Shown: positions 1 through 5,950, numbered from the stretch's first letter. The stretch is 7,918 bases of DNA from JASFEQ01 sp050122535 (GCA_050122535.1 JASFIT010000213.1:1-7918), one strand, 5' to 3'. Notes: generated by a model from the sequence alone, not told the origin. Numbers and translations are program-made.

Positions 1-168
1 TACAGAATGATTGGGCACCTTTGGTCCAGAAATTATTTGATTAACTCAGTAGTATTGTCATAATGAAGCGATTTCTTTTGAAAATCCCACCTAATTAGAA
101 AAACTAAATTATAACTATTTGAAAATCAAGCAATAATGGGGAAATGTTTCGTGAAACTCCTGGAGTGA
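1..168 (+). other. AT-rich leader upstream of hyuA, no gene seen
   Basis: This stretch is clearly more AT-rich than the genes that follow and contains no convincing reading frame. It most likely carries the promoter of the hyuA unit. A TATAAC hexamer at 110-115 could act as a -10 box, but no TTGACA-like box lies 16-18 bases upstream of it. TTGTCA at 55-60 has only TTGAAA at 17-base spacing. I therefore do not assign a promoter. No riboswitch-like structure was recognised. Confidence 0.35.
162..165 (+). promoter_or_regulatory. Ribosome binding site of hyuA (decides start)
   Basis: GGAG lies 6 bases before ATG 172 but only 3 bases before the in-frame GTG at 169. The spacing therefore favours ATG 172 as the start. 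Confidence 0.6.
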
Positions 169-171
169 GTG

Positions 172-2145
172 ATGATCGTCATCGGGGTTGATACAGGCGG
201 AACTTTTACGGACTTTGTGTTTAAAGACGGAGAGAGGTGGGGTGTGTATAAATGTCTATCTACGCCTCACAATCCTGCTGAAGCTGTGCTAAATGGCCTC
301 CAGCTTATTGCTGGGGCAAAAGCAAAGCGCATCGTTCACGGCTCCACGGTCGCCACGAATGCCATTCTTGAAAGAAAGGGCGTTAAAACCGCCCTTATCA
401 CCAATGAGGGATTTGAAGATATCATTGAGATCGGGAGGCAGAACAGGAGTCGGTTATACGACCTGGCCTATAGAAAGGAACCCCACATCGTCCCTGAAGC
501 GCTGAGATTTGGCATAAAAGAGAGGACTCTATGCACGGGAGAAATTATTGAAGATCTGGATATGGCAGGAGCCAAAGATATCCTTCAAAAAATCAAGGAG
601 GCAAAAGCGGAATCGGTTGCCGTCTGTCTTCTGTATTCCTATCTGGCCCCCGCCCACGAGAAGACATTAGGTGATCTTTTTGAGTCGCTAGACATCCCCG
701 TCTCCCTTTCCCATGACATCCTTTCAGAGTTCAGAGAGTTTGAACGGACCTCCACCACAATCATCAATGCCTATGTTTCACCAAAGATGAAAGGGTATGT
801 GTCCTATCTCATGGACGCCCTGGGTGAAGAGGATAGCTTGCGTGTCATGCAGTCCAATGGCGGAAGTATCTCTGCAGCTACGGCCATGAATGAGTCCGTA
901 AGGACCATTCTTTCTGGCCCTGCAGGCGGTGCAGTGGGCGCCTATGAGATCGGCAAGATGGCGGGATTCGACAAAATCATCTCCTTTGATATGGGGGGAA
1001 CCTCCACAGATGTCTCCCTCATGGACAAACAACTGTCCCTCACATTGGAGTCTGAGATATCGGGATATCCGGTCAAGGTCCCCATGATAGACATCCACAC
1101 CGTAGGGGCCGGAGGCGGTTCTGTGGCCTATATGGACTTGGGTGGCTCTTTAAAAGTGGGGCCTGAGAGTGCTGGGGCTGATCCAGGTCCCATATGTTAC
1201 GGAAAGGGTGATAGGATCACGGTCACAGATGCGCATCTCCACTTGGGAAGGCTCATTCCAGAGCACTTCCTGGGGGGAAGTATGAGGCTTCAAACGGATA
1301 AGCTTGAACCCTATTTCAATGGAATGGCCAAGGATTTGGGCCTTTCAACGGTTGAACTGGCAGAAGGAATTCTCTCTGTGGCCAATACGGCCATGGAAAA
1401 GGCCATACGGGTGATCTCTGTGGAGAGGGGATTTGATCCCAGGGAGTTTACCCTTTTCACCTTTGGCGGTGCCGGCGGCATGCATGCCGCTTATCTTGCA
1501 AAGCTGCTCAGTATTCCTGAGGTCTTGATACCCAACAGCCCAGGCATCCTTTCAGCCATCGGCATGCTCATGGCCGACATCATCAAAGACTATTCCTTAA
1601 CGGTGATGCTCAACCAGTTTAATTCGGATGAAGAAAAACTCTCAAAATTGTTTCACAACCTCGAAAGCAGAGGGACAGAGGATTTGATCCCAGAAGGTAT
1701 TGAAGAGAGAAACATCATTTTAGAGCGGTATCTCGACATGCGGTATGAGGGACAGTCCTATGAGATTATTGTGCCCTTCAATGATAACTTCATCGAGGAT
1801 TTTCACGTACTTCACGAAAAAAAGTATGGTTACAGAAATCAAGACAAGACGGTGGAGATCGTCAACCTGAGGCTTCGTGCACGGGGTGTTCCAGACAAGC
1901 CCACATTTGAAAAATCCCGGACATCTTCAGAAAAACTGGATAATGAGGCGTTGCTGGGCGAAAAAGAGGTGGTCTTTGACTATAAACCGGCGAAGACCCA
2001 GATCATAAATAGAGAGAGATTGGCGAGTGGGAACAGAATTAGCGGCCCTGCTGTTTTGGTGGAGTATTCTTCTACGATCGTTGTGCCCCCATTTGCAGAG
2101 GCCTCAGTGGACGAGTACGGTAATTTGATCATGGACATAAATTAA
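172..2145 (+). CDS. hyuA: HyuA-type ATP-binding subunit, hydantoinase / 5-oxoprolinase / acetone carboxylase beta family
   Basis: This 657-residue protein belongs to the ASKHA-fold HyuA superfamily, whose members use ATP to phosphorylate a carbonyl or enolate oxygen. Known members include N-methylhydantoinase A, 5-oxoprolinase (N-terminal half), acetone carboxylase beta and acetophenone carboxylase subunits. Visible landmarks are the N-terminal phosphate loop GVDTGGTFTDF (residues 5-15), HGSTVATNAILERKG (56-70), the SNGG motif (228-231) with LSGPAGGAVGA (247-257), the second phosphate motif FDMGGTSTD (272-280), VGAGGGS (311-317), GADPGP (335-340) and FGGAGGMHA (431-439). The order matches a Hydant_A_N domain (about 2-180), a Hydantoinase_A core (about 195-490) and a C-terminal domain to the end. 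The length suits stand-alone HyuA proteins and is shorter than acetone carboxylase beta (a little over 700 residues). ATG 172 is preferred over GTG 169 by Shine-Dalgarno spacing. The TAA stop abuts a repeat element that separates the gene from its partner hyuB. The family is certain; the substrate cannot be read from the sequence. Confidence 0.93.
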   Translation: MIVIGVDTGGTFTDFVFKDGERWGVYKCLSTPHNPAEAVLNGLQLIAGAKAKRIVHGSTVATNAILERKGVKTALITNEGFEDIIEIGRQNRSRLYDLAYRKEPHIVPEALRFGIKERTLCTGEIIEDLDMAGAKDILQKIKEAKAESVAVCLLYSYLAPAHEKTLGDLFESLDIPVSLSHDILSEFREFERTSTTIINAYVSPKMKGYVSYLMDALGEEDSLRVMQSNGGSISAATAMNESVRTILSGPAGGAVGAYEIGKMAGFDKIISFDMGGTSTDVSLMDKQLSLTLESEISGYPVKVPMIDIHTVGAGGGSVAYMDLGGSLKVGPESAGADPGPICYGKGDRITVTDAHLHLGRLIPEHFLGGSMRLQTDKLEPYFNGMAKDLGLSTVELAEGILSVANTAMEKAIRVISVERGFDPREFTLFTFGGAGGMHAAYLAKLLSIPEVLIPNSPGILSAIGMLMADIIKDYSLTVMLNQFNSDEEKLSKLFHNLESRGTEDLIPEGIEERNIILERYLDMRYEGQSYEIIVPFNDNFIEDFHVLHEKKYGYRNQDKTVEIVNLRLRARGVPDKPTFEKSRTSSEKLDNEALLGEKEVVFDYKPAKTQIINRERLASGNRISGPAVLVEYSSTIVVPPFAEASVDEYGNLIMDIN

Positions 2146-2176
2146 TTCACCGCAGAGACGCAGAGGGCACAGAGGG
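2146..2176 (+). repeat. Left CAGAG-rich terminal arm with internal 8-9-base tandem
   Basis: The arm begins TTCACCGCAGAGACGCAG and contains three consecutive variants of an octamer/nonamer: CGCAGAGA, CGCAGAGG and GCACAGAGG. Its reverse complement recurs at the right edge of the gap, as CTCTGTGTCCTCTG at 2477-2490 and GCCTCTGTGGTGA at 2557-2569. It starts immediately after the hyuA TAA codon. Confidence 0.7.
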
Positions 2177-2185
2177 TTTAGGTAT

Positions 2186-2219
2186 TTTTGCCCAATCGGG
2201 AGATACCGATTGGGCAAAA
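2186..2219 (+). repeat. Perfect 14-bp inverted repeat (hairpin) downstream of hyuA
   Basis: TTTTGCCCAATCGG (2186-2199) pairs perfectly with CCGATTGGGCAAAA (2206-2219) around the 6-base loop GAGATA. It lies 40 bases after the hyuA stop and would form a stable RNA hairpin. No run of T follows the stem on either strand, so it is not a textbook intrinsic terminator. It could act as an mRNA 3' stabiliser or attenuator, or simply be part of the repeat element. Confidence 0.75.
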
Positions 2220-2367
2220 GGGCCTCAGCGCGTGCGGCGCCTTAACCGCACCATTTCATGGGATACTGCGGTGCCGGAGACGATACAAATATTTTTCTCT
2301 GAGCGGACGGAGGCACATTATACCAGCTTATCTAAGTCACCATGGGTCTTGGAAATGCCCACAACGA

Positions 2368-2401
2368 AAAACCGTCCGCGTTCAGCGGACTGACTGGTTT
2401 T
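2368..2401. repeat. Bulged hairpin, terminator-like
   Basis: AAAACC (2368-2373) pairs with GGTTTT (2396-2401), and directly inside it GTCCGC (2374-2379) pairs with GCGGAC (2385-2390) around the loop GTTCA. A five-base bulge TGACT lies on the right side. A-rich and T-rich outer bases on the two sides make it resemble a weak bidirectional terminator. The inner arm can alternatively pair with GCGGACGG at 2303-2310, so two mutually exclusive folds are possible. Confidence 0.5.
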
Positions 2402-2412
2402 GATTTGCCGGT

Positions 2413-2454
2413 ACCCGCCTGCCTCGCCTGAGCGGCTCGCGATGGCGGGCAGGT
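2413..2454. repeat. GC-rich imperfect palindrome (dispersed-repeat type)
   Basis: The left arm ACCCGCCTGCCTCGC (2413-2427) pairs with the right arm at 2439-2454 (GCGATGGCGGGCAGGT), with one bulged T, one C-A mismatch and one G-T pair. The 11-base tip can form a further GAG/CTC stem. Its composition is strikingly more GC-rich than the surrounding sequence. GC-rich palindromes of this kind, ending in the GGCGGGCAGG motif, are familiar from intergenic DNA of several environmental bacterial lineages. Repetition elsewhere in this genome cannot be seen here. Confidence 0.6.
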
Positions 2455-2474
2455 CTCCCGGGAAGTCAAAAATA

Positions 2475-2573
2475 TTCTCTGTGTCCTCTGGTAATATGAA
2501 AAATGGACGACCGTGGTGTATATAGAGATCGTCCAATGAGAAAGATAGCATATTTGGCCTCTGTGGTGAGAAA
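2475..2573 (-). repeat. Right terminal arm, interrupted by a 73-base insertion
   Basis: TTCTCTGTGTCCTCTG (2475-2490) and TGGTGAGAAA (2564-2573), if joined, give a clean inverted copy of the left arm at 2146-2176. Between them lie 73 bases (2491-2563) that end in a second copy of CCTCTG (2558-2563), duplicating the CCTCTG at 2485-2490. This looks like an insertion with a 6-base target duplication. The insert is itself partly palindromic: AATATG (2493-2498) faces CATATT (2549-2554), and TGGACGA (2504-2510) faces TCGTCCA (2529-2535). Confidence 0.5.
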
Positions 2574-2581
2574 ATTTGCCG

Positions 2582-2587
2582 AAGGAG
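2582..2587 (+). promoter_or_regulatory. Ribosome binding site of hyuB (decides start)
   Basis: AAGGAG stands 6 bases before GTG 2594 and lies inside the frame if translation were to begin at the upstream TTG 2576. It therefore supports the GTG start, which also gives the usual family N-terminus. Confidence 0.75.
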
Positions 2588-2593
2588 CTTGCT

Positions 2594-4159
2594 GTGAAGG
2601 TAAATCCTATCCTTTTAGAGGTGTTTAAGAACAGATTTTCCTCCATCTCTGAAGAGATGGGGGTGACCCTGACCAGGACCTCTTTCTCTCCCAATATCAA
2701 GGAGAGAAGAGATTGTTCTTGTGCCATTTTCAACAAAGATGGAGACATGGTGGCTCAGGCAGCACACATCCCGGCTCACCTGGGTTCTATGCCCCTCTCC
2801 GTGAAATCTGCCATAGAAAGTGTCCCATTCAATGATGGCGATATGGTCATCCTCAACGACCCGTTCAAAGGGGGGACCCACCTACCCGATATCACCATCG
2901 TGGCCCCCGTCTTTTCAGGTGATAAAGACCCCTTTTTCTATGTGGCGAATCGTGCTCACCATGCTGATGTGGGGGGCATGACATCCGGATCCATGCCCCT
3001 GGCCTCTTCCATCTTTCAAGAGGGAATCATCATTCCGCCCCTCAAGATCTACGAAGGTGGCCAGATAGACAAAAAGATCATGCAGTTTTTCCTCAACAAT
3101 GTGCGTACACCCATTGAAAGAGAAGGGGATTTTGCTGCACAGATCATGGCCAATATAACGGGTGTCAGGAGGATCAAAGAACTCATTGAGAAATATGGCC
3201 TGGAAATGATCGATTTCTATGCCAGAAGCCTTCTGGATTACGCCGAGAGAATCACCAGAAAAACCATAGAAAGAATTCCTGCCGGCACTTATACGTTTGA
3301 GGACTATATGGATGATGATGGTTTGAGCGATGATCCCGTCAAGATAAAGGTGCTGCTCCAGGTCAAAGGAGATGAGGTGACACTGGATTTCTCCGATTCC
3401 AATGCGCAGGTGAAAGGCAGTATCAACGCGGTGTATGCGATCACCTTATCATGCATCCTGTTCGTCATCAGATCCTTGGTCGAGGAAGAAATTCCAACAA
3501 ACGCAGGCTGCCTCAGACCCATAACCATCCTCACCAAGAAGGGGACTGTGGTGGACGCCAATTTCCCTGCTGCCGTCGCGGGAGGGAATGTGGAAACCTC
3601 GCAGAGGATTGTGGATGTGGTTTTGGGAGCCCTCTCTCAGGCGCTGCCCACTAAAATTCCAGCGGCCAGTCAGGGCACCATGAACAATATCACCATCGGC
3701 GGCATCGATGAAAGAAACGGGCAATCCTTTGCGTATTATGAGACCGTGGGGGGAGGAATGGGTGCTTCAACCAAAGGTCATGGTGAGAGTGCTGTCCATT
3801 CACATATGACAAATACCCTGAATACACCCATAGAAGCCCTTGAATACAGTTATCCTTTCTTGGTGACAGAATACTCTGTCAGGCGTGGATCGGGTGGTGA
3901 TGGACGGTTTCAGGGAGGTGACGGGATTATAAGAGAGATCAAACTCCTCTCCGATGCAGAGGTCACCGTGCTCTCTGAAAGAAGGAAGATACCACCCTAC
4001 GGGCAGGCGGGCGGAAAGCCGGGCAAGGCTGGAAGGAATATAGTCATAAAGGGAGGAGCCCGTTCCGAAAGGCCCAGCAAGTTTAATGAACAGTTGCGAA
4101 AAGGAGATATGCTGAGGATTGAGACGCCGGGTGGCGGAGGGTACGGAGCGCCAAGATGA
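2594..4159 (+). CDS. hyuB: HyuB-type subunit, hydantoinase B / oxoprolinase C-terminal / acetone carboxylase alpha family
   Basis: This 521-residue protein is the partner subunit of HyuA-type enzymes and is thought to carry the metal site and complete the ring-opening or carboxylation chemistry on the HyuA-activated substrate. Landmarks from the GTG start are KVNPILLEV (2-10), ERRDCSCAIFNKDGDMVAQ (37-55), AHIPAHLGSM (57-66), NDPFKGGTHLPD (88-99), NRAHHADVGG (119-128), GGNVETSQR (330-338), GGGMGAS (386-392), GHGESAVH (395-402), NTPIEALE (410-417) and the glycine-rich C-terminus ETPGGGGYGAP (510-520). The HHxD group (122-125) together with Asp99 resembles the metal-ligand region of acetone carboxylase alpha. 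The length suits HyuB and is well short of acetone carboxylase alpha (about 775). GTG 2594 is chosen over TTG 2576 because AAGGAG lies 6 bases upstream. It is separated from hyuA by 448 bases of repeat DNA, whereas such pairs are usually adjacent or overlapping. No gamma-type subunit follows. Family is certain; substrate unknown. Confidence 0.93.
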   Translation: MKVNPILLEVFKNRFSSISEEMGVTLTRTSFSPNIKERRDCSCAIFNKDGDMVAQAAHIPAHLGSMPLSVKSAIESVPFNDGDMVILNDPFKGGTHLPDITIVAPVFSGDKDPFFYVANRAHHADVGGMTSGSMPLASSIFQEGIIIPPLKIYEGGQIDKKIMQFFLNNVRTPIEREGDFAAQIMANITGVRRIKELIEKYGLEMIDFYARSLLDYAERITRKTIERIPAGTYTFEDYMDDDGLSDDPVKIKVLLQVKGDEVTLDFSDSNAQVKGSINAVYAITLSCILFVIRSLVEEEIPTNAGCLRPITILTKKGTVVDANFPAAVAGGNVETSQRIVDVVLGALSQALPTKIPAASQGTMNNITIGGIDERNGQSFAYYETVGGGMGASTKGHGESAVHSHMTNTLNTPIEALEYSYPFLVTEYSVRRGSGGDGRFQGGDGIIREIKLLSDAEVTVLSERRKIPPYGQAGGKPGKAGRNIVIKGGARSERPSKFNEQLRKGDMLRIETPGGGGYGAPR

Positions 4160-4176
4160 AGGAGGGATTTCAAGAG

Positions 4177-4230
4177 ATTGCTTCGTTGTCCTGCACACAG
4201 GAGTCTCCTGAGTGCAGGACTCCTCGCAAT
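4177..4230. terminator. Near-perfect palindrome between convergent genes, possible bidirectional terminator
   Basis: GTCCTGCAC (4188-4196) pairs with GTGCAGGAC (4212-4220). After one A-A mismatch, CAGGA (4198-4202) pairs with TCCTG (4206-4210) around a GTC loop. An outer ATTGC (4177-4181) faces GCAAT (4226-4230). It sits 17 bases after the hyuB stop and 12 bases beyond the stop of the convergent DUF35 gene, the right place to end both transcripts. No strong T-run follows on either strand, so termination is inferred from position. The ATTGCTTCG...CTCGCAATGAC frame resembles a common dispersed intergenic repeat. Confidence 0.55.
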
Positions 4231-4242
4231 GACCTTAAATGT

Positions 4243-4659
4243 TTAGGCTGGTCTGAAAGCCAGTGTGGTTCTGGGGCCCTGCTCTCCTTCTTGATGCAGG
4301 AACTTCACTGTCATCGGCATACCCACTTTGATGCTTTCAGGTTTGTTGCCGTCCACTTCGTCAATACGGGCATCCACCCGAGCGCCCTCCTCCAGTTCCA
4401 CTACCCCTGAGACATAGGGGTTCTTTCGATTGTATCCCTGCGCAATCATTGACGGGGGACCTATAGCAATACAGGTGAAGGCACCCAGTTTTCCCTTGCC
4501 CTTCATTTCCACCCACTCCATATCGGAACTGTAGCACTTTGTGCAGATGGGCTTCGGAGGCACGAAGAGGGCATCGCACGCCTTGCATTTGGAACCCATC
4601 AGCTTTTCTTCATTCAAAAATTGCTCATAAACAATATCGCTAAAAGGTCTCTGCTCCAT
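4243..4659 (-). CDS. DUF35 zinc-ribbon / OB-fold protein, thiolase partner
   Basis: This 138-residue protein has the two-part DUF35 architecture. A rubredoxin-like zinc ribbon has cysteines at 25, 28, 39 and 42 (C-x2-C-x10-C-x2-C, within KCKACDALFVPPKPICTKC). An OB-fold follows (about 50-130), with GKLGAFTCIA (56-65), PYVSGVVELEEG (81-92) and the closing GPRTTLAFRP. DUF35 proteins are not known as stand-alone enzymes. They bind thiolases or SCPx-type aldolases and help position the CoA substrate, as in the archaeal thiolase/HMG-CoA synthase complex and bacterial steroid side-chain aldolases. ATG 4659 is chosen because AGGAG lies 8 bases upstream and the gene then begins 4 bases after the thiolase stop; a longer frame back to 4731 would overlap the thiolase by 68 bases. 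The tight spacing implies co-translation and a physical complex. All four zinc ligands are present. Confidence 0.9.
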   Translation of the reverse strand: MEQRPFSDIVYEQFLNEEKLMGSKCKACDALFVPPKPICTKCYSSDMEWVEMKGKGKLGAFTCIAIGPPSMIAQGYNRKNPYVSGVVELEEGARVDARIDEVDGNKPESIKVGMPMTVKFLHQEGEQGPRTTLAFRPA

Positions 4660-4663
4660 TTTT

Positions 4664-5929
4664 CTATCTCCTTTCAAGGATCGTAAAAGTACACGTGCCT
4701 CCGGTACCTCCCAGGTTATGGGCTGCGCCAATTCGTAAATCTTTCTTCGGGACCTGTCGTTGCCCCGCTTTACCTTTCAACTGTGTCCAGACCTCATAGA
4801 GCTGGGAAACACCTGTAGCCCCCACAGGATGCCCCTTGCACTTGAGCCCTCCCGACGTATTGATTGGCATCGGGCCGTCCAAGCGGGTTCGGCCCTCTTC
4901 CACGGCCCTATACCCTTCACCCGGCTTGAAGAAACCCAGATCTTCTATATGGATAAGCTCTGCTATGGAGAAGCAGTCATGGACCTCGGAGAATTGGATA
5001 TCCTCTGGTTTGAGGCCGGACATGCCATATGCCTCTTCTGCAGCATATCTGGTCGCTTCAAAGTATGTCATGTCGTCACAGGCATGCAGGCCTCTGCCGC
5101 TGCCCTGCCCTATCCCAGCCACATAGATAGGATCATCTGTAAAGTTCTTCGCGATGTCCTCTCCAACCAGCAACATGCAACTCGCTCCATCACTGATAGG
5201 GCAGCAATCATAAAGGTGCATGGGCCAGGCGACGACCGGGTTTGCTTTGAGATCGCTCAGAAAGCCCTTCTCGTTCTGCCACTCTGGCACAGGGATACCC
5301 TTTTTCTCCAGACTCTTTGCCTTTGCATTCATCAGGTCTCGAATGGAAAGCTTAAACTGGGCCTTGGGATTGAGAGGCGCATTATTGTGGCTCTTTATGG
5401 TCACGTTCATGAGATGCTCACGATTCGCCCCATATTTTGCAAAATAGGCCGTGGCGACGGCTCCAAAAACGCCTGGAAAGGTAAACCCCACTTTCCCTTC
5501 GTAGGGTACGGTTGCGAGGGCCAAACCCTCCGCCACTTCCTCAGTGGTTCGTTTTGACATCTCCTCCAGTCCACCGACCAGGACCATATCATAGAAGCCT
5601 GAGGCTATGGCAAACACACCCTCCCGTAAAGCAAGTGCACTTGAGGCGCACGCCCCCTCTGTTCTCGTTGCGGGCTTTGGCGTGTGCCCAATCAAATCGG
5701 AGATGATAGGTCCCCAATGGGATTGGTGTACAAAAAAGTCGTTTGAAAAGTTTCCCAAATAAAGGGCCTCTATGTCTTTTGGGTCCACACCTTTGTCCAC
5801 GGATGCAAGCATCTCATTGAAGGCTTCAGCAAACACGTCCTTTGTATCTTTGTCCGGGAACATGCCAAATTTGGACATGCCCGCACCCACGACGGCCACC
5901 CCTCTTCCCAGTTTTCTCCGCTTTGCCAT
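4664..5929 (-). CDS. Thiolase family protein, SCPx type (acetyl-CoA acetyltransferase-like)
   Basis: This 421-residue thiolase-fold protein probably catalyses CoA-dependent cleavage of a 3-ketoacyl-CoA, or the reverse Claisen condensation, in the cytoplasm. The nucleophilic Cys is C94 in EGACASSALA (91-100). The SCPx version of the thiolase NEAF motif is VHDCFS (316-321). The catalytic His is H367 in CKGHPVGATG (364-373). The C-terminal glycine-rich loop is HNLGGTGGTC (404-413), where C413 may serve as the acid/base cysteine. TFPGVFGAVATAYFAKYG (150-167) and the full thiolase N- and C-terminal halves are intact. With C94 and H367 retained, it looks like a true thiolase rather than a cysteine-less Ltp2-type aldolase, though aldolase activity cannot be excluded. 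The start is strongly supported by AGGAGG 6 bases upstream. It is 4 bases from the DUF35 gene, and 244 bases containing heptamer repeats separate it from etfA, so it may have its own promoter. The chain-length preference is unknown. Confidence 0.92.
   Translation of the reverse strand: MAKRRKLGRGVAVVGAGMSKFGMFPDKDTKDVFAEAFNEMLASVDKGVDPKDIEALYLGNFSNDFFVHQSHWGPIISDLIGHTPKPATRTEGACASSALALREGVFAIASGFYDMVLVGGLEEMSKRTTEEVAEGLALATVPYEGKVGFTFPGVFGAVATAYFAKYGANREHLMNVTIKSHNNAPLNPKAQFKLSIRDLMNAKAKSLEKKGIPVPEWQNEKGFLSDLKANPVVAWPMHLYDCCPISDGASCMLLVGEDIAKNFTDDPIYVAGIGQGSGRGLHACDDMTYFEATRYAAEEAYGMSGLKPEDIQFSEVHDCFSIAELIHIEDLGFFKPGEGYRAVEEGRTRLDGPMPINTSGGLKCKGHPVGATGVSQLYEVWTQLKGKAGQRQVPKKDLRIGAAHNLGGTGGTCTFTILERR
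4668..4672 (-). promoter_or_regulatory. Ribosome binding site of the DUF35 gene, inside the thiolase end
   Basis: AGGAG on the minus strand lies 8 bases before ATG 4659 and overlaps the last codons of the thiolase gene. This decides the DUF35 start and implies coupled translation. Confidence 0.75.
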
Positions 5930-5935
5930 TTCATA

Positions 5936-5941
5936 CCTCCT
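5936..5941 (-). promoter_or_regulatory. Strong ribosome binding site of the thiolase gene
   Basis: A perfect AGGAGG on the minus strand lies 6 bases upstream of ATG 5929. It is the strongest Shine-Dalgarno sequence in the window and lies 9 bases downstream of the heptamer repeat. Confidence 0.85.
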
Positions 5942-5950
5942 ATACTCTAT

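Larger units (their letters stand above)
2146..2593. mobile_element. Non-coding, hairpin-rich repeat element between hyuA and hyuB
   Basis: This 448-base gap has no plausible gene. It opens directly after the hyuA stop codon with a CAGAG-rich arm (2146-2176), and it closes just before the hyuB ribosome binding site with an inverted, interrupted copy of that arm (2475-2490 plus 2564-2573). Between the arms lie several hairpins: 2186-2219, 2232-2251 (GTGCGG/CCGCAC), 2368-2401 and 2413-2454, plus a long-range pairing of GCGGACGG (2303-2310) with CCGTCCGC (2372-2379). No transposase is encoded, so this resembles a non-autonomous (MITE-like) element or a composite of short dispersed repeats. Similar CACCGCAGAGACGCAGAG sequences are, from memory, common in intergenic DNA of Desulfobacterota and other environmental bacteria. 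The mobile nature is inferred; the arms and hairpins are seen directly. Confidence 0.55.

Noticed and set aside
78..115. Sigma-70 promoter for hyuA (TTGAAA ... TATAAC)
   Set aside because: The spacing of 26 bases is far outside the workable range, and other pairings have poor -10 boxes.
2188..2403. 71-codon plus-strand frame in the hyuA-hyuB gap
   Set aside because: It begins with TTG inside the 14-bp hairpin, has no ribosome binding site, is arginine/cysteine-rich without a recognisable domain, and lies wholly in repeat DNA.
2146..2573. Integron attC site or transposase-encoding insertion sequence
   Set aside because: No paired RYYYAAC/GTTRRRY core sites were found, and no transposase or integrase frame exists in the element.
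2332..2748. 138-codon minus-strand frame across the gap and hyuB start
   Set aside because: It overlaps the conserved N-terminus of hyuB and the repeat element, has no recognisable motif and no ribosome binding site that I can see.
4156..4410. 84-codon plus-strand frame overlapping the hyuB stop
   Set aside because: It runs through the palindrome and then antisense to the DUF35 gene, with no family resemblance.
4760..5557. 265-codon plus-strand frame opposite the thiolase
   Set aside because: It is fully antisense to the well-conserved thiolase gene; the translation is rich in His, Cys and Arg and has no domain signature. It is the shadow of a real gene.
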